A stretch of DNA of 64,000 nt from Levilactobacillus brevis ATCC 14869 = DSM 20054 (GCF_001433855.1 NZ_AZCP01000001.1:292347-356346); one strand, 5' to 3'. Counted from the stretch's first letter, positions 8,241-19,110 are shown. Numbers and translations are program-made. Notes: generated from the sequence alone by a model not told the origin.

Positions 8241-8687
8241 ATGAGTTTAGAAAGCCAACTCAATACAGATTTGAAGACCGCTATGAAGGCCCACGACAAA
8301 CTATCGTTAAACGTTATCCGGATGATGAAGGCCGCTTTAACCAACGAAAAGGTTAAGCAGGGTCATGATTTAACGGCAGACGAAGAACTAACCGTGGTAT
8401 CGCGTGAACTTAAGCAACGCAAGGAATCCTTGGCTGAATTTCAAAAGGGTGGTCGGCAAGACTTGGTTGATGGTGTTGAAGCCGAGATCAAGATCGTTGA
8501 GGCCTATGCGCCTAAGCAATTAAGTGCCGATGAAATCACCCAAATTGTCAAGGATAGCATTGCTAAGGTGAACGCTAGCGGAATGGGTGACTTTGGCAAG
8601 GTCATGGGTGCTGTTATGCCCCAAGTTAAGGGGAAGGCTGATGGTAATCTCGTCAACCAAACCGTTAAAGCGCAATTAAATCAATAA
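8241..8687 (+). CDS. GatB/YqeY domain-containing protein
   Basis: A 148-residue helical protein of the YqeY family, related to the C-terminal tRNA-interacting domain of GatB amidotransferase. Visible features are RMMKAALTNEKV near residue 30 and the C-terminal GKADGNLVNQTVK. It starts at ATG 8241 behind TAGGAGGA. Its cellular role is unproven, but it is near-universal in Firmicutes and usually lies near rpsU and phoH, as here. A terminator follows. Confidence 0.93.
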   Translation: MSLESQLNTDLKTAMKAHDKLSLNVIRMMKAALTNEKVKQGHDLTADEELTVVSRELKQRKESLAEFQKGGRQDLVDGVEAEIKIVEAYAPKQLSADEITQIVKDSIAKVNASGMGDFGKVMGAVMPQVKGKADGNLVNQTVKAQLNQ

Positions 8688-8690
8688 CCG

Positions 8691-8724
8691 AAAACACCAC
8701 GGCTGACTGGCTGTGGTGTTTTTA
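8691..8724 (+). terminator. Terminator after yqeY
   Basis: AAAACACCAC (8691-8700) and GTGGTGTTTT (8713-8722) form a stem with a 12-base loop and a T run. Confidence 0.8.
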
Positions 8725-8858
8725 AATGATATGAATCTCATTGCAGTGGTGGGATTGAAAAAGAGAAAGTCCATGAGTCGGGGCTGGTCAATAGGGTGTC
8801 TTTATGAGGCAAAGTGTCTCGATTTAGTTTGTTCGGTCAGCTTTTCGCGCCGAATGCT

Positions 8859-8886
8859 TTTACAATCCCCGGTGGTATGCTAAAAT
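8859..8886 (+). promoter_or_regulatory. Promoter of phoH-ybeY-dgkA-era-recO operon
   Basis: TTTACA (8859-8864), 16-base spacer, TAAAAT (8881-8886), about 47 bases before the phoH start. The ~130 bases between the yqeY terminator and this promoter show nothing else recognisable. Confidence 0.55.
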
Positions 8887-8932
8887 TTGACTATCAATAA
8901 CTTTAAATATAACGATAAAGGAGCCACCGTAT

Positions 8933-9919
8933 TTGACTGAAAACACAACGATTGAAAAAGAATACATTCTGGAACGGCCTGAAGATGAAGTGGCCTTACT
9001 CGGCGTTCAGGATCAATTTGTGACCTTACTTGAGGAAGGGCTCAATGTGACGGTTAAGCCCTTTGGTAATTCAATCAAAGTCGCCGGTGCAGCCGAAGCT
9101 GTTGACCAAACGCTGGATATTCTACGGAATATGAGTGACTTGTTGGCTAAGGGAATCAAACTCAACAGTGCAGACGTCGTCAGTGCCATGAAGATGGCCG
9201 ATCGGGGAACCTTGACGTATTTCAAGGATCTGTACACGGAGACGTTAATCAATGACGCCAAGGGTCGTCCGGTACGGGTGAAGAACTTTGGTCAACGACA
9301 ATATATTGATTCAATTAAACACAACGATGTGACGTTTGGCATTGGCCCCGCCGGAACTGGGAAGACCTATCTAGCGGTAGTGATGGCGGTCTCTGCTTTA
9401 AAGCACGGCGATGTGGAGAAGCTGATTATTACCCGGCCAGCAGTCGAAGCCGGTGAAAGTTTGGGATTTTTACCAGGAGATTTGAAAGAAAAAGTTGATC
9501 CCTATCTCCGACCAATCTACGACGCGTTGTACGCCATCTTAGGTGCAGAACATACGACGCGATTGATGGATCGTGGGGTCATTGAAATTGCCCCATTGGC
9601 TTATATGCGTGGACGGACGTTGGAATCGGCCTTTGTTATCTTAGACGAAGCCCAAAACACCACGAATATGCAAATGAAAATGTTCTTAACGCGGTTAGGT
9701 TTTGGTTCTAAAATGATCGTCAACGGGGATATCTCACAGATAGATTTGCCGCACAATACGCGTTCGGGGTTGGTTCAAGCCCAACATATCTTACAAAACG
9801 TGGCACATATTAACTTTGTCACCTTTAGCGCCGATGATGTGGTTCGCCATCCAGTGGTTGCCAGCATCATTAACGCTTACGAAGCAAACGAAACTAAACC
9901 AAATGGAGCTAAAAAATAA
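8933..9919 (+). CDS. PhoH family ATPase/RNA helicase-like protein
   Basis: A 328-residue PhoH/PhoL-type P-loop protein starting at TTG 8933 after AAAGGAG (8918-8923). A KH-like N-terminal region precedes the nucleotide-binding domain, with Walker A GPAGTGKT at residues 138-145 and Walker B VILDEAQN near 236. PhoH proteins are ATPases linked genetically to RNA metabolism; the conserved junction with ybeY supports a role in rRNA processing or ribosome quality control. The stop overlaps the ybeY start by one base (TAATG). Confidence 0.92.
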   Translation: MTENTTIEKEYILERPEDEVALLGVQDQFVTLLEEGLNVTVKPFGNSIKVAGAAEAVDQTLDILRNMSDLLAKGIKLNSADVVSAMKMADRGTLTYFKDLYTETLINDAKGRPVRVKNFGQRQYIDSIKHNDVTFGIGPAGTGKTYLAVVMAVSALKHGDVEKLIITRPAVEAGESLGFLPGDLKEKVDPYLRPIYDALYAILGAEHTTRLMDRGVIEIAPLAYMRGRTLESAFVILDEAQNTTNMQMKMFLTRLGFGSKMIVNGDISQIDLPHNTRSGLVQAQHILQNVAHINFVTFSADDVVRHPVVASIINAYEANETKPNGAKK

Positions 9920-10407
9920 TGGATTTAGAGATTTACGATAAGACCCAAGATGGCGTGCCGGCTGAGCACGTAAACCTGATTCAAGATGTTTTGCAGTATG
10001 CTGGAAAATACTTGAAATTAGCGGACAATACTGAAATGTCCGTGACGTTGATGAACAATGAAGACATTCATCGGATTAATCAACAATACCGGGGAGTTGA
10101 TCGCGCTACTGACGTCATTAGTTTTGCGATTGAGGATGATGACGAGGAAGCTGCGGATTTTCCGTTGGTTATGGATGATGAATTGGCAGCCGAAATTCCA
10201 GAAAACATCGGGGATATTTTTGTGTCGATGGATAAAGTGGCCGAACAGGCTGACTATTTGGGACACTCTTACGAACGGGAACTGGGCTTCTTAGTGGTCC
10301 ACGGTTTCTTGCACTTGAACGGATATGATCACATGGAACCGGAAGACGAGAAGGTCATGTTTAAGTTGCAAGCCGATATTTTAGATGCTTATGGCCTCAA
10401 GCGATAA
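9919..10407 (+). CDS. ybeY: Endoribonuclease YbeY, rRNA maturation factor
   Basis: A 162-residue metalloprotein with the zinc-binding signature HGFLHLNGYDH at 128-138 (H128, H132, H138). YbeY takes part in 16S rRNA 3'-end maturation and 70S quality control. It is translationally coupled to phoH (one-base overlap), and its 3' end overlaps dgkA by about 20 bases. Confidence 0.95.
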   Translation: MDLEIYDKTQDGVPAEHVNLIQDVLQYAGKYLKLADNTEMSVTLMNNEDIHRINQQYRGVDRATDVISFAIEDDDEEAADFPLVMDDELAAEIPENIGDIFVSMDKVAEQADYLGHSYERELGFLVVHGFLHLNGYDHMEPEDEKVMFKLQADILDAYGLKR

Positions 10408-10786
10408 GCACCGGCAAACCGGTAAAAACCGTGCTTTTCGCCAATCATTAGGGCACGCGTTAGAAGGGTTACAGGCGCTCTTTCACTACGAGCGTAATTT
10501 TCGCAAGCACCTCTTGTTTGGCAGTTTGGCTGTGATAGCGGGCTTAATCCTGCAATTAACGATTAATGAATGGCTGTGGTTAATGCTGGCCATTTTCTTG
10601 GTTTTGATTGCGGAGACATTGAATACCATTGTGGAAGCGGTGGTAGACCTAGTTGTCGGTCAAACGTATCATGAGTTAGCGAAGCGGGCCAAGGATGTGG
10701 CCGCAGGTGGCGTCTTATTGGCGGCTCTTTTTGCGGTCATAGTTGGGGCGCTCGTGATGTTACCAGCGCTAGGCCGCTGGTTCTAG
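10385..10786 (+). CDS. dgkA: Diacylglycerol/undecaprenol kinase (DgkA family)
   Basis: A 133-residue small membrane kinase with three hydrophobic segments after a basic N-terminus, and the family signature AETLNTIVEAVVDLV (near residues 78-92). Gram-positive homologues phosphorylate undecaprenol, recycling the lipid carrier for wall synthesis. ATG 10391 is an equally possible start. It is embedded in the phoH-era operon and overlaps ybeY. Confidence 0.93.
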   Translation: MLMASSDKHRQTGKNRAFRQSLGHALEGLQALFHYERNFRKHLLFGSLAVIAGLILQLTINEWLWLMLAIFLVLIAETLNTIVEAVVDLVVGQTYHELAKRAKDVAAGGVLLAALFAVIVGALVMLPALGRWF

Positions 10787-10795
10787 GAGGAAATT

Positions 10796-11701
10796 ATGGA
10801 TAATCCAGATTACAAATCAGGTTTTGTGGCCATTGTGGGTCGGCCCAATGTGGGAAAATCAACGTTTTTAAACCGGGTAATTGGCCAAAAGATTGCGATC
10901 ATGTCAAATACGGCCCAAACGACCCGTAACAAGATTCAAGGTATTTATACGACGGATGAAGCCCAGATTGTGTTTATTGATACGCCAGGGGTGCATAAGC
11001 CGAAGAGTAAGCTAGGCGATTATATGGTGCAGTCAGCCATGTCTGCTTTAAACGAAGTTGACGCGGTGCTATTTATGGTGAACGCGGCTGAAAAACGGGG
11101 TGCCGGTGACAACTTTATTATCGATCGGCTAAAGAACGTAAAAGCCCCAGTTTATCTCTTAATTAACAAGATCGATCAAGTTAAACCGGATGATTTATTG
11201 CCGGTCATGGAGCAATACCAAACGGCACTTCCTTGGAAAGCGGTGTACCCAATTTCAGCGTTGGAAGGTAACAACGTTGATGAATTGTTAACGGGATTAG
11301 TTGAACAAATGCCAAATGGACCGCAATATTATCCAGCCGATCAAGTGACAGATCATCCCGAACGGTTTGTCGTGAGTGAGCTGATTCGCGAGAAAATTTT
11401 TATGTTGACGCGTGAAGAGGTGCCCCATTCAGTTGCCGTTGAGATTGAAAGCATGAAGCAAAAAGATGAGGATCACGTGCACATTGAGGCAACGATTATC
11501 GTTGAACGGCCAACTCAAAAAGGTATCATGATTGGTAAAGGCGGTAGCATGCTTAAAAAGATCGGCACATTAGCCCGTCAGGATATTGAGCACCTGTTGG
11601 GTAGCAAAGTCTATCTGCAATTGTGGGTGAAAGTTCAGCCCAACTGGCGGGACAAATCCACGTTGCTGAAGTCTTACGGCTATCGGCGTGACGATCTGTA
11701 A
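10796..11701 (+). CDS. era: GTPase Era
   Basis: A 301-residue Era: a G domain with GRPNVGKST (near residue 15), DTPGVHKP (G3) and NKID (G4), followed by a KH domain with GMMIGKGG-like sequence (GIMIGKGGS) near residue 245. Era binds the 3' end of 16S rRNA and is needed for 30S assembly. It starts at ATG behind AGGAGG, in its usual place between dgkA and recO. Confidence 0.97.
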   Translation: MDNPDYKSGFVAIVGRPNVGKSTFLNRVIGQKIAIMSNTAQTTRNKIQGIYTTDEAQIVFIDTPGVHKPKSKLGDYMVQSAMSALNEVDAVLFMVNAAEKRGAGDNFIIDRLKNVKAPVYLLINKIDQVKPDDLLPVMEQYQTALPWKAVYPISALEGNNVDELLTGLVEQMPNGPQYYPADQVTDHPERFVVSELIREKIFMLTREEVPHSVAVEIESMKQKDEDHVHIEATIIVERPTQKGIMIGKGGSMLKKIGTLARQDIEHLLGSKVYLQLWVKVQPNWRDKSTLLKSYGYRRDDL

Positions 11702-11723
11702 GACAAGAAAGTGGGGATGACGG

Positions 11724-12506
11724 GTGGCACGAAATGTAACGGATTTTCACGGCATCCTGTTGTTTCGACGTGATTATGCTGAACGTGATTTTTTAATCAA
11801 GTTTTTTACGCAAGAGTTTGGCAAGAAGATGTTTTTGGTTCGAGGAGCTAAGAAGCGGGGCTTCAAGATGGTGGCGGATATCTTGCCGTTTACGGTTGGT
11901 AGCTACGTTGGCGATATTGCGGATGACGGGTTGTCCTACATTCGAACGGCCCGTGAAACGCGGCAATTTCAAGATATTAGCGCGGATATTTTTAAGAATG
12001 CTTACGCCACGTATATCATGAGCTTGGTGGATACGGCTTTTCCGGATAGTCAGCCGCTACCAGACTGGTACCACCGGGTGCAACGGGCACTGACGTTAAT
12101 TGATGATGGCGTCAATGCCGCGATTGTTACCAATATCATGGAAATTCAATTAATGCCGGCCTTTGGGGTGGCGCCACAATTGCAAGGTTGTGCCGTCTGT
12201 GGGCGTAATGACTTGCCCTTTGACTACTCAGAAAGCTATGGCGGTCTTTTATGTCAGGCGCACTGGACGCTAGACCCGCGACGGTTGCATGTCAGCCAGC
12301 GGACCATCTACTATCTTCGTCAGTTCTCGGTCTTAGATTTAGATCGGCTGCATACGATTAACGTCAAACCGCAGACTGAACATGCTTTGCGGCAATTGAT
12401 GGATGAAATCTATGACAGCCAGATTGGGGTTCATCCCAAGAGCAAGCGTTTCTTGGACCAAATGCAATCGTGGTCTGCACGGTTAAAACCACCGACTGAC
12501 CATTGA
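11724..12506 (+). CDS. recO: DNA repair protein RecO
   Basis: A 260-residue RecO starting at GTG 11724. It has an N-terminal OB fold (LLFRRDYAERDFLIKFFT) and a C-terminal helical domain with a zinc-type cluster, C..C near residues 156-159 and a later Cys near 176. RecO loads RecA onto SSB-coated DNA in the RecFOR pathway. It ends the operon; its stop codon lies inside the -35 element of the following glyQS promoter. Confidence 0.95.
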   Translation: MARNVTDFHGILLFRRDYAERDFLIKFFTQEFGKKMFLVRGAKKRGFKMVADILPFTVGSYVGDIADDGLSYIRTARETRQFQDISADIFKNAYATYIMSLVDTAFPDSQPLPDWYHRVQRALTLIDDGVNAAIVTNIMEIQLMPAFGVAPQLQGCAVCGRNDLPFDYSESYGGLLCQAHWTLDPRRLHVSQRTIYYLRQFSVLDLDRLHTINVKPQTEHALRQLMDEIYDSQIGVHPKSKRFLDQMQSWSARLKPPTDH

Positions 12507-12531
12507 CAACCCTGTGGGGAACGACTATCAT
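12503..12531 (+). promoter_or_regulatory. Promoter of glyQS T-box transcript
   Basis: A perfect TTGACA (12503-12508), 17-base spacer, TATCAT (12526-12531). The -35 box contains the recO stop codon TGA. Confidence 0.7.
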
Positions 12532-12570
12532 AAAACTCAGTTAAATAAGTCGATTATGATGAATGAGAAA

Positions 12571-12758
12571 CATAGTGTTGATTCTTAGCGAGTTCGGGAG
12601 AGTGGGAGCCGAATAATTGGTGCTGTGGGTTGGCACATTCGGAGTCGTTTCCAAGTAAGCTGCTAATCGGTGATCGATTAGAAGTAGGGTGGAACCGCGA
12701 AATTAAAACTTCGTCCCTACGTGAATTTGCCTCGGTGAATTCTCGTAGGGATTTTTTT
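12571..12758 (+). promoter_or_regulatory. T-box riboswitch upstream of glyQS
   Basis: A tRNA-sensing T-box leader. The invariant T-box AGGGTGGAACCGCG is at 12686-12699. It is followed by a terminator (CCCTACG at 12715-12721 with CGTAGGG at 12744-12750, then seven T). Upstream is a long stem-loop region with CCGAAT/ATTCGG arms. Uncharged tRNA(Gly) should favour the antiterminator and switch on glyQS. I did not assign the specifier codon securely; glycine specificity rests on the downstream genes. Confidence 0.92.
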
Positions 12759-12792
12759 GCGCTTATTTGTTAAATAAGGAGGAACTGCACCT

Positions 12793-13716
12793 ATGACAGA
12801 AAAACTGTCCATGCAAGCAATTATTTTGAAGTTACAACAGTATTGGTCCGCTCAGGGCTGCATGCTGATGCAAGCTTACGATACAGAAAAAGGTGCTGGG
12901 ACGATGAGTCCTTACACATTTTTACGGGCGATCGGTCCAGAACCCTGGAACGCCGCTTACGTTGAACCTTCTCGGCGTCCAGCCGATGGCCGTTACGGGG
13001 AAAACCCGAACCGGTTATACCAACATCACCAATTCCAAGTAATTATGAAACCCTCTCCCGACAACATTCAAGAGCTTTACTTGAATAGTTTGAAGGAATT
13101 GGGCATTGATCCTTTGGAACATGATATTCGGTTCGTCGAAGATAACTGGGAAAACCCATCCATGGGCTGTGCCGGTGTTGGTTGGGAAGTTTGGTTGGAC
13201 GGGATGGAAATCACCCAGTTCACTTACTTCCAAGTTGTTGGGGGTATGGAAGTTGACCCCGTCACGTCCGAAGTGACTTATGGTCTAGAACGATTGGCCT
13301 CATACATTCAAGACGTTAACTCCGTCTTTGATTTGGAATGGGCCGATGGTGTCAAGTATGGTGATATCTTCAAGGAACCAGAATACGAACATTCTAAGTA
13401 TAGTTTTGAAGAAAGTAACCAAGACATGTTATTGCGGCATTTCGATGAATTTGAAGATGAAGCCAAAAAGCAAATCGCCAATGGTTTGGTACATCCAGCC
13501 TATGACTATGTGCTGAAGTGCAGTCATACATTTAACCTGCTGGATGCCCGCGGGGCGGTTTCGGTGACTGAACGGGCCGGCTACTTATCACGAATCCGGA
13601 ATATGGCGCGTTCAATTGCGCGGGCTTTCGTTGCTGAACGAAAGAAGCGCGGCTTCCCACTGGTTAAGGATGAAAAGCTACGCCAACAATTATTAGCGGA
13701 TGAGGAGGCCAAATAA
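12793..13716 (+). CDS. glyQ: Glycine--tRNA ligase alpha subunit
   Basis: A 307-residue catalytic subunit of the bacterial alpha2beta2 glycyl-tRNA synthetase, with class II motifs: [19 protein letters not shown] (residues ~56-74) and the [17 protein letters not shown] block. It starts at ATG behind AAGGAGG, is controlled by the upstream T-box, and overlaps glyS by one base. Confidence 0.97.
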   Translation: MTEKLSMQAIILKLQQYWSAQGCMLMQAYDTEKGAGTMSPYTFLRAIGPEPWNAAYVEPSRRPADGRYGENPNRLYQHHQFQVIMKPSPDNIQELYLNSLKELGIDPLEHDIRFVEDNWENPSMGCAGVGWEVWLDGMEITQFTYFQVVGGMEVDPVTSEVTYGLERLASYIQDVNSVFDLEWADGVKYGDIFKEPEYEHSKYSFEESNQDMLLRHFDEFEDEAKKQIANGLVHPAYDYVLKCSHTFNLLDARGAVSVTERAGYLSRIRNMARSIARAFVAERKKRGFPLVKDEKLRQQLLADEEAK

Positions 13717-15791
13717 TGGCACACACATTTTTACTAGAAATTGGGCTGGAAGAAATGCCCGCACACGTCGTGACACCAGCCATTAAGCAGTTGGTTAAGC
13801 GGACGGCGGATTACCTAAAAGAAGAACGCGTCGATTATGATGAGATCAAACCATTCTCAACGCCCCGGCGTTTAGCGGTCTTAATTACGGGACTTGCCGA
13901 CAAGCAAAGCGATATTAGCGAATCCGTCAAAGGACCAGCTAAAAAGATTGCCCAAGACGCTGAGGGTAATTGGAGCAAGGCCGCAATTGGGTTTACTCGT
14001 GGTCAAGGTTTGACCACCGATGACATTACCTTTAAGGAAATTAAGGGTACCGAGTACGTTTACGTCGATAAATTTATTGCTGGTGAACCAGTGGCTACCG
14101 TTTTGGCTGGACTCAAGGACGTCATCACGGCCATGACTTTCCCGACGATGATGAAGTGGAGCACCCATCATTTCCAATATATTCGACCAATCCGTTGGCT
14201 GGTAGCCTTGTTAGATGCCGACGTCATTCCGTTTAGTATCTTGGATGTGACAACGGATCGTAATACCCGTGGTCACCGCTTCTTAGGTAAAGACATATCG
14301 ATTGCAACGGCCGCTGACTACGAAGGTGACTTGACCAGTGAATTTGTGATCGCTGATGCGGATAAGCGTAAGTCGATGATTAAAACTCAAATTGACAAGC
14401 TGGCCGCCGATCATGGTTGGACGGTTAACGTTGATGCGGGCTTGTTAGAAGAAGTTAACAACTTGGTAGAGTGGCCAACTGCTTTTGCCGGCAGCTTCGA
14501 TGAAAAGTATTTGACGATTCCAGAAGAAGTTCTGATTACCTCAATGCGTGATCACCAACGGTTCTTCTATGCACGGGATGCACAAGGGCAATTATTGCCA
14601 ACGTTCATTTCGGTCCGTAATGGGAACGATCATGACTTACAAAACGTGGTTTCAGGAAACGAAAAGGTCCTGACTGCGCGACTAGAAGATGCCATGTTCT
14701 TCTATACGGAAGATCAGAAGAAGACGATTGCTGATTACGTTGACCGGCTGAAGACTGTTAGCTTCCATGATAAGATCAGTACGATGGCTGAGAAGATGAG
14801 CCGGGTTAAAGCAATTGCTGGGGTTTTGGCCAAGCACGTTGGGTTAAACGATGCCCAGACTAAGGCCGTATTGCGGGCCAGTGAAATCTATAAATTTGAT
14901 CTGGTTACCGGAATGGTTGGCGAATTTGCTGAATTGCAAGGTGTCATGGGTGAAAAATACGCCTTACTTCAAGGTGAAGATCCCGCTGTGGCTCAAGCGA
15001 TTCGTGAACATTACGAGCCAATCTCTGCCGATGGTGCTTTACCAGCGTCTGTTCCCGGTGCCGTATTAGCCTTAGCTGATAAATTCGATAGTATCTTAAC
15101 GTTCTTTGCCGCTGGCATGATTCCGAGCGGTTCAAATGATCCTTACGCATTGCGGCGGCAAGCAACTGGGATTGTGCGGATTGCTCAGGACCAACAGTGG
15201 TCCTTACCAGTAGCTGACTTGGCACAGGCCTTTGTTGCAGCCGAGACGACGGCCAATGTTGCACCAAAGCTCGATCAAGCTGGACAAATTGACGCGCTGG
15301 TTAACTTTATCAAGGATCGGATTCGGAAGATTCTCCGTTCGGCTAAGCAACGTCACGATATTATTGATGCCGTGACGGCCGGTAGCAGTAGTGATGTCTT
15401 ACAGATCTTTACGGCAGCCGATATTTTGGCGAGTCATGCTGACGATGCCAACTTTAAGGATGTGATTGAATCCTTGACGCGGGTGATTCGTTTGGCCCAA
15501 AAGGCACCCGCTGAAGTGGCCGCCACGACAGTTGATCCAGCATTGTTTGAAAATGACAGTGAAGGGCAATTACATCAAGGTGTCGCAACAGTGGCCACGG
15601 CAGCGAAGGACGGGTTAACGGCCTTATATACAGCCTTAGCTGATATCCAACCAGTCATTGCGGCTTACTTTGACGCCACGATGGTAATGGCAAAAGATGA
15701 TGCCGTTCGGAATAACCGTTTGGCGGAATTGAGTCGGTTAGCTGACCTAGCATTGGCATTGGGTGATTTGGATCAACTGGTTGTGAAGTAA
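13716..15791 (+). CDS. glyS: Glycine--tRNA ligase beta subunit
   Basis: A 691-residue beta subunit beginning [18 protein letters not shown], with an HD-like central domain and a C-terminal anticodon-binding domain (DALR-type). It works with GlyQ, recognises tRNA(Gly), and is coupled by TAATG. Length is normal for the family. Confidence 0.97.
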   Translation: MAHTFLLEIGLEEMPAHVVTPAIKQLVKRTADYLKEERVDYDEIKPFSTPRRLAVLITGLADKQSDISESVKGPAKKIAQDAEGNWSKAAIGFTRGQGLTTDDITFKEIKGTEYVYVDKFIAGEPVATVLAGLKDVITAMTFPTMMKWSTHHFQYIRPIRWLVALLDADVIPFSILDVTTDRNTRGHRFLGKDISIATAADYEGDLTSEFVIADADKRKSMIKTQIDKLAADHGWTVNVDAGLLEEVNNLVEWPTAFAGSFDEKYLTIPEEVLITSMRDHQRFFYARDAQGQLLPTFISVRNGNDHDLQNVVSGNEKVLTARLEDAMFFYTEDQKKTIADYVDRLKTVSFHDKISTMAEKMSRVKAIAGVLAKHVGLNDAQTKAVLRASEIYKFDLVTGMVGEFAELQGVMGEKYALLQGEDPAVAQAIREHYEPISADGALPASVPGAVLALADKFDSILTFFAAGMIPSGSNDPYALRRQATGIVRIAQDQQWSLPVADLAQAFVAAETTANVAPKLDQAGQIDALVNFIKDRIRKILRSAKQRHDIIDAVTAGSSSDVLQIFTAADILASHADDANFKDVIESLTRVIRLAQKAPAEVAATTVDPALFENDSEGQLHQGVATVATAAKDGLTALYTALADIQPVIAAYFDATMVMAKDDAVRNNRLAELSRLADLALALGDLDQLVVK

Positions 15792-15807
15792 AATCGAGAG
15801 CTTTTAA

Positions 15808-15836
15808 TTGGACAATCGGGATTTATGTGCTATCAT
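15808..15836 (+). promoter_or_regulatory. Promoter of dnaG-rpoD
   Basis: TTGGAC (15808-15813), 17-base spacer, TATCAT (15831-15836). It lies about 115 bases before dnaG, upstream of the hairpin at 15871-15908. Confidence 0.55.
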
Positions 15837-15870
15837 ATAACTTGTATTTTTGCGCACGAATTCCAATTAA

Positions 15871-15908
15871 AGAGTCGCACTTTTCGGGTTCCCGGGGTGC
15901 GACTTTTC
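15871..15908 (+). other. Terminator-like hairpin in dnaG leader
   Basis: AGTCGCAC (15873-15880) pairs with GTGCGACT (15897-15904), extended by flanking A/T pairs and followed by TTTT; the 16-base loop contains CGGGTTCCCGGG. It may terminate glyS transcripts. Because a promoter lies between glyS and the hairpin, it would also attenuate dnaG-rpoD or yield a short (~65 nt) RNA. Confidence 0.55.
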
Positions 15909-15952
15909 AAGGCTAAGGGCGCGATGAGATCCACGGTAAAGGGAGTGATGGC

Positions 15953-17791
15953 TTGGCGAAGATACCCGAAGACGTGATTGAAACGGTGCGAACGGCCACG
16001 AACATTGCGGATGTGGTCGGTCAATATGTTCAACTCAAAAAGTCGGGGAAGAACCTGTTTGGGTTATGCCCCTTTCACGAGGAACGAACACCGTCATTTT
16101 CCGTTGCAGAAGACAAACAAATCTTCCATTGCTTTAGTTGCGGTCGTGGTGGTAATGTGTTCAAGTTTCTCATGGAATTAGAACACGTGACGTTCCCCGA
16201 AGCAGTGGTGAAGGTAGCTGATTTTAGTCATGTGGACCTTGATAGTGAATACCGTCAGGATGCCCAAGGACCGGCAGTAGATTCCAAAACCAGTCAATTG
16301 ATTGCGTTACAGGAGCAAGCCGCTAAGCTGTATCACCATATTTTGGTGAATACGGAGGTGGGGCAGCCCGCTTTAGATTATTTGCATCAACGGGGACTAA
16401 CTGATGAGACGATTGAGACATATCAGTTAGGTTTTGCGCCAGGTCAGCGGCTACTCAAACCGTTTTTTGACCAGCGTAACAGTGACTACCAGCTGTTAAG
16501 GCAATCGGGACTCTTTATTGAAAATGCGCAGGGGGAATTACGGGATCGGTTTACTGAACGCGTGATGTTTCCGTTACGCAATGCGAGTGGACACGTTACG
16601 GCCTTTTCTGGGCGGCTGATGCAACCAGCCGACAATCAGCCCAAGTACTTGAACAGCCCTGAAACCACATTATTTAATAAGAGTCGCTTATTATTTAATT
16701 TTGATTTAGCGCGTCCCGCTATTCGTGAGGCCGGTGAAGTGACGTTGTTTGAAGGATACATGGACGTTATTTCTGCGACTCAAGCAGGGGTTCGTAACGG
16801 GATTGCCTCGATGGGAACAAGCTTGACGACAGAACAGATTTACGCAATCGAGCGGACGACTGACAAGTTAAATGTTTGTTATGATGGGGATGAGCCCGGT
16901 CAACGGGCCATCTCACGGGCTTTGGGCCTGTTAAATCAGCACAGTCACTTGCAGTTAAGTGTGATTCAACTACCAGAGGGTCAAGATCCCGATGAATATC
17001 GACAAGCGCATGGGGATGTGGCTTTTAAGCAAATGATGACCACCGCCAAAGAGACGCCAATTAAGTTTCAACTACGATTTTTGCGGCGCAATAAGGCCCT
17101 CGATACGGACGCGGAGCGCTTGGATTATGTGAATCAGGTCATGCCACTTTTGGCGCAGGTGCAAGAACCGGTCGAATTGGACCTTTACCTGAATCAATTG
17201 GCGACAGAGTTTAAGATTGATAAGTCAGCCCTATTGGCACAGTTAAAACAAACTCAGCGGGATGTAGCAGCGCAAACCGAGCGTGACCGACCACGGGAGC
17301 CAGAAAAGGCACCTGTGGCTCCGCCAGTAACGGTTTACCAGCAACAGCGGCCGTTAACCCGCTTAGAACGGGCAGAACGGAACTTGCTGTATCATTTGCT
17401 CCACGATCGAAATGTGTGGGCGAAAGTCAGCAGTGTTGCTGACTTTTGCTTCGTTCACGATGATTATCAAGTGATTTATACCTTGGCCCAAGGTTATTTC
17501 CAAACGCATCAAACGTATCAAACCGCGCAGTTTACGGACTTCATTCAAGAAGACCGGCTGCAGCAATTAGTCATCGAGTTAGAAACAACCACTCATGCGG
17601 CGGCTACCCCACGTGAGATCGATGACTATTTAGCGGTGATTATGAATGAAGCGCCCGTCGATGAACAACTCCGCCAGAAGAAAAATCAACTGGCGGAGGC
17701 CTCACGATTGGGTGATGCCGAGCAGCAACGGCAGTTAGTCATTGAGATTGTTCAATTGGAGCGACAACGCCAAGCGAACAAGCAACTTTAG
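15953..17791 (+). CDS. dnaG: DNA primase
   Basis: A 612-residue DnaG starting at TTG 15953 after AAGGGAG. The CHC2 zinc finger uses C39, H42, C60 and C63. The TOPRIM catalytic core carries LFEGYMDV (near residue 265) and CYDGDEPG (near 306). The C-terminal ~150 residues form the helicase-binding domain, with a low-complexity linker near 440-465. It makes RNA primers at the fork and is co-transcribed with rpoD in the macromolecular-synthesis arrangement. Confidence 0.96.
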   Translation: MAKIPEDVIETVRTATNIADVVGQYVQLKKSGKNLFGLCPFHEERTPSFSVAEDKQIFHCFSCGRGGNVFKFLMELEHVTFPEAVVKVADFSHVDLDSEYRQDAQGPAVDSKTSQLIALQEQAAKLYHHILVNTEVGQPALDYLHQRGLTDETIETYQLGFAPGQRLLKPFFDQRNSDYQLLRQSGLFIENAQGELRDRFTERVMFPLRNASGHVTAFSGRLMQPADNQPKYLNSPETTLFNKSRLLFNFDLARPAIREAGEVTLFEGYMDVISATQAGVRNGIASMGTSLTTEQIYAIERTTDKLNVCYDGDEPGQRAISRALGLLNQHSHLQLSVIQLPEGQDPDEYRQAHGDVAFKQMMTTAKETPIKFQLRFLRRNKALDTDAERLDYVNQVMPLLAQVQEPVELDLYLNQLATEFKIDKSALLAQLKQTQRDVAAQTERDRPREPEKAPVAPPVTVYQQQRPLTRLERAERNLLYHLLHDRNVWAKVSSVADFCFVHDDYQVIYTLAQGYFQTHQTYQTAQFTDFIQEDRLQQLVIELETTTHAAATPREIDDYLAVIMNEAPVDEQLRQKKNQLAEASRLGDAEQQRQLVIEIVQLERQRQANKQL

Positions 17792-17807
17792 TCTAGGGGG
17801 TATTTTA

Positions 17808-18932
17808 ATGGCAAAAAAAACCACGGATCAACCAATGTTTGACCAAAAAGCATACAACAAGACGGTACGTGCCTTAATCAAGGACACCAAAAAGGCGGGT
17901 CACATCACGTATGATGACTTAACTGATAAGGTGGCGACACCGTACACGCTGGATGCTAAGCAAATGGACAAGTTACTTGAAACCATTTCCGATGCCGGAA
18001 TCAGCGTGGTTGATGCTAAGGGTGAGCCAGACGCACGGGCGGTTAAAGCTCAAAAGGCCGTTTCTAAGAAAGAATTAAAAGATGCTTCGACGACAACGGG
18101 CGTTAAGATTAACGATCCAGTGCGGATGTATCTAAAGGAAATTGGGCGCGTCAACCTCTTGACTGCCGATGAAGAAGTCGCATTGGCTTTACGGATTGAA
18201 AACGGTGAAGAAGCCGCTAAGCAAGAACTAGCGGAAGCCAACTTACGGTTAGTGGTTTCTATCGCTAAGCGTTACGTGGGTCGGGGAATGCAGTTCTTGG
18301 ATTTGATTCAAGAAGGTAACATGGGGCTGATGAAGGCCGTTGAAAAGTTTGACTACCGCAAAGGGTTTAAGTTCTCAACTTACGCAACTTGGTGGATTCG
18401 TCAAGCGATTACACGGGCCATTGCTGACCAAGCCCGGACGATTCGGATTCCCGTTCATATGGTGGAAACCATTAACAAGTTAATTCGGATTCAACGGCAA
18501 TTACTTCAAGATCTTGGGCGCGAACCAACGCCAGAAGAAATTGGGGCCGAAATGGATATGCCAACGGAAAAGGTTCGCGAAATCTTAAAGATTGCGCAAG
18601 AACCAGTTTCTTTGGAAACGCCAATTGGTGAAGAAGATGATTCTCACTTGGGTGATTTCATTGAAGACCAAGATGCCACCAGTCCAGCTGACCATGCCGC
18701 TTACGAATTGTTAAAAGAACAATTGGAAAGCGTCTTGGATACGTTAACTGATCGGGAAGAAAATGTCTTGCGGCTACGGTTTGGCCTAGATGATGGTCGG
18801 ACGCGGACGTTGGAAGAAGTGGGTAAAGTCTTCGGGGTTACCCGGGAACGGATTCGCCAAATTGAAGCAAAGGCTTTGCGGAAATTACGGCACCCATCAC
18901 GCAGTAAACAACTGAAAGACTTTTTGGAATAG
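17808..18932 (+). CDS. rpoD: RNA polymerase primary sigma factor (sigma-A)
   Basis: A 374-residue housekeeping sigma factor. ATG 17808 follows TAGGGGG at 17794-17800; an in-frame ATG at 17742 lies inside dnaG and is rejected. Region 1.1 is N-terminal. The region 2 core contains [19 protein letters not shown] and the -10-recognising [15 protein letters not shown]. Region 4.2 is the helix-turn-helix [17 protein letters not shown] near the C-terminus. Its terminator closes the dnaG-rpoD unit. Confidence 0.97.
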   Translation: MAKKTTDQPMFDQKAYNKTVRALIKDTKKAGHITYDDLTDKVATPYTLDAKQMDKLLETISDAGISVVDAKGEPDARAVKAQKAVSKKELKDASTTTGVKINDPVRMYLKEIGRVNLLTADEEVALALRIENGEEAAKQELAEANLRLVVSIAKRYVGRGMQFLDLIQEGNMGLMKAVEKFDYRKGFKFSTYATWWIRQAITRAIADQARTIRIPVHMVETINKLIRIQRQLLQDLGREPTPEEIGAEMDMPTEKVREILKIAQEPVSLETPIGEEDDSHLGDFIEDQDATSPADHAAYELLKEQLESVLDTLTDREENVLRLRFGLDDGRTRTLEEVGKVFGVTRERIRQIEAKALRKLRHPSRSKQLKDFLE

Positions 18933-18938
18933 ATTTGT

Positions 18939-18974
18939 AAAAGCAGCTACCGGTTAAGGTGGCTGCTTTTTTTA
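18939..18974 (+). terminator. Terminator after rpoD
   Basis: AAAAGCAGCTACC (18939-18951) and GGTGGCTGCTTTT (18958-18970) form a stem with one G-T wobble, followed by T residues. Confidence 0.85.
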
Positions 18975-19082
18975 GTCACTGATGACAGCTAAGCCAGAGA
19001 TAGATGGGAAGGTGTCAAAAAAAGTGAAATCGTTTACACAAGAAAATAACCGTGATTGCGTTAATTTATTGCGTCAGAAGTC

Positions 19083-19110
19083 TTGAAAAATCATCTAAAG
19101 GGGATATAAT
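19083..19110 (+). promoter_or_regulatory. Promoter of Rrf2-MMPL operon
   Basis: TTGAAA (19083-19088), 16-base spacer, TATAAT (19105-19110). The -10 lies inside an imperfect palindrome GATATAATGTATC (19103-19115), a possible autoregulatory operator for the Rrf2-type product. Confidence 0.6.
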
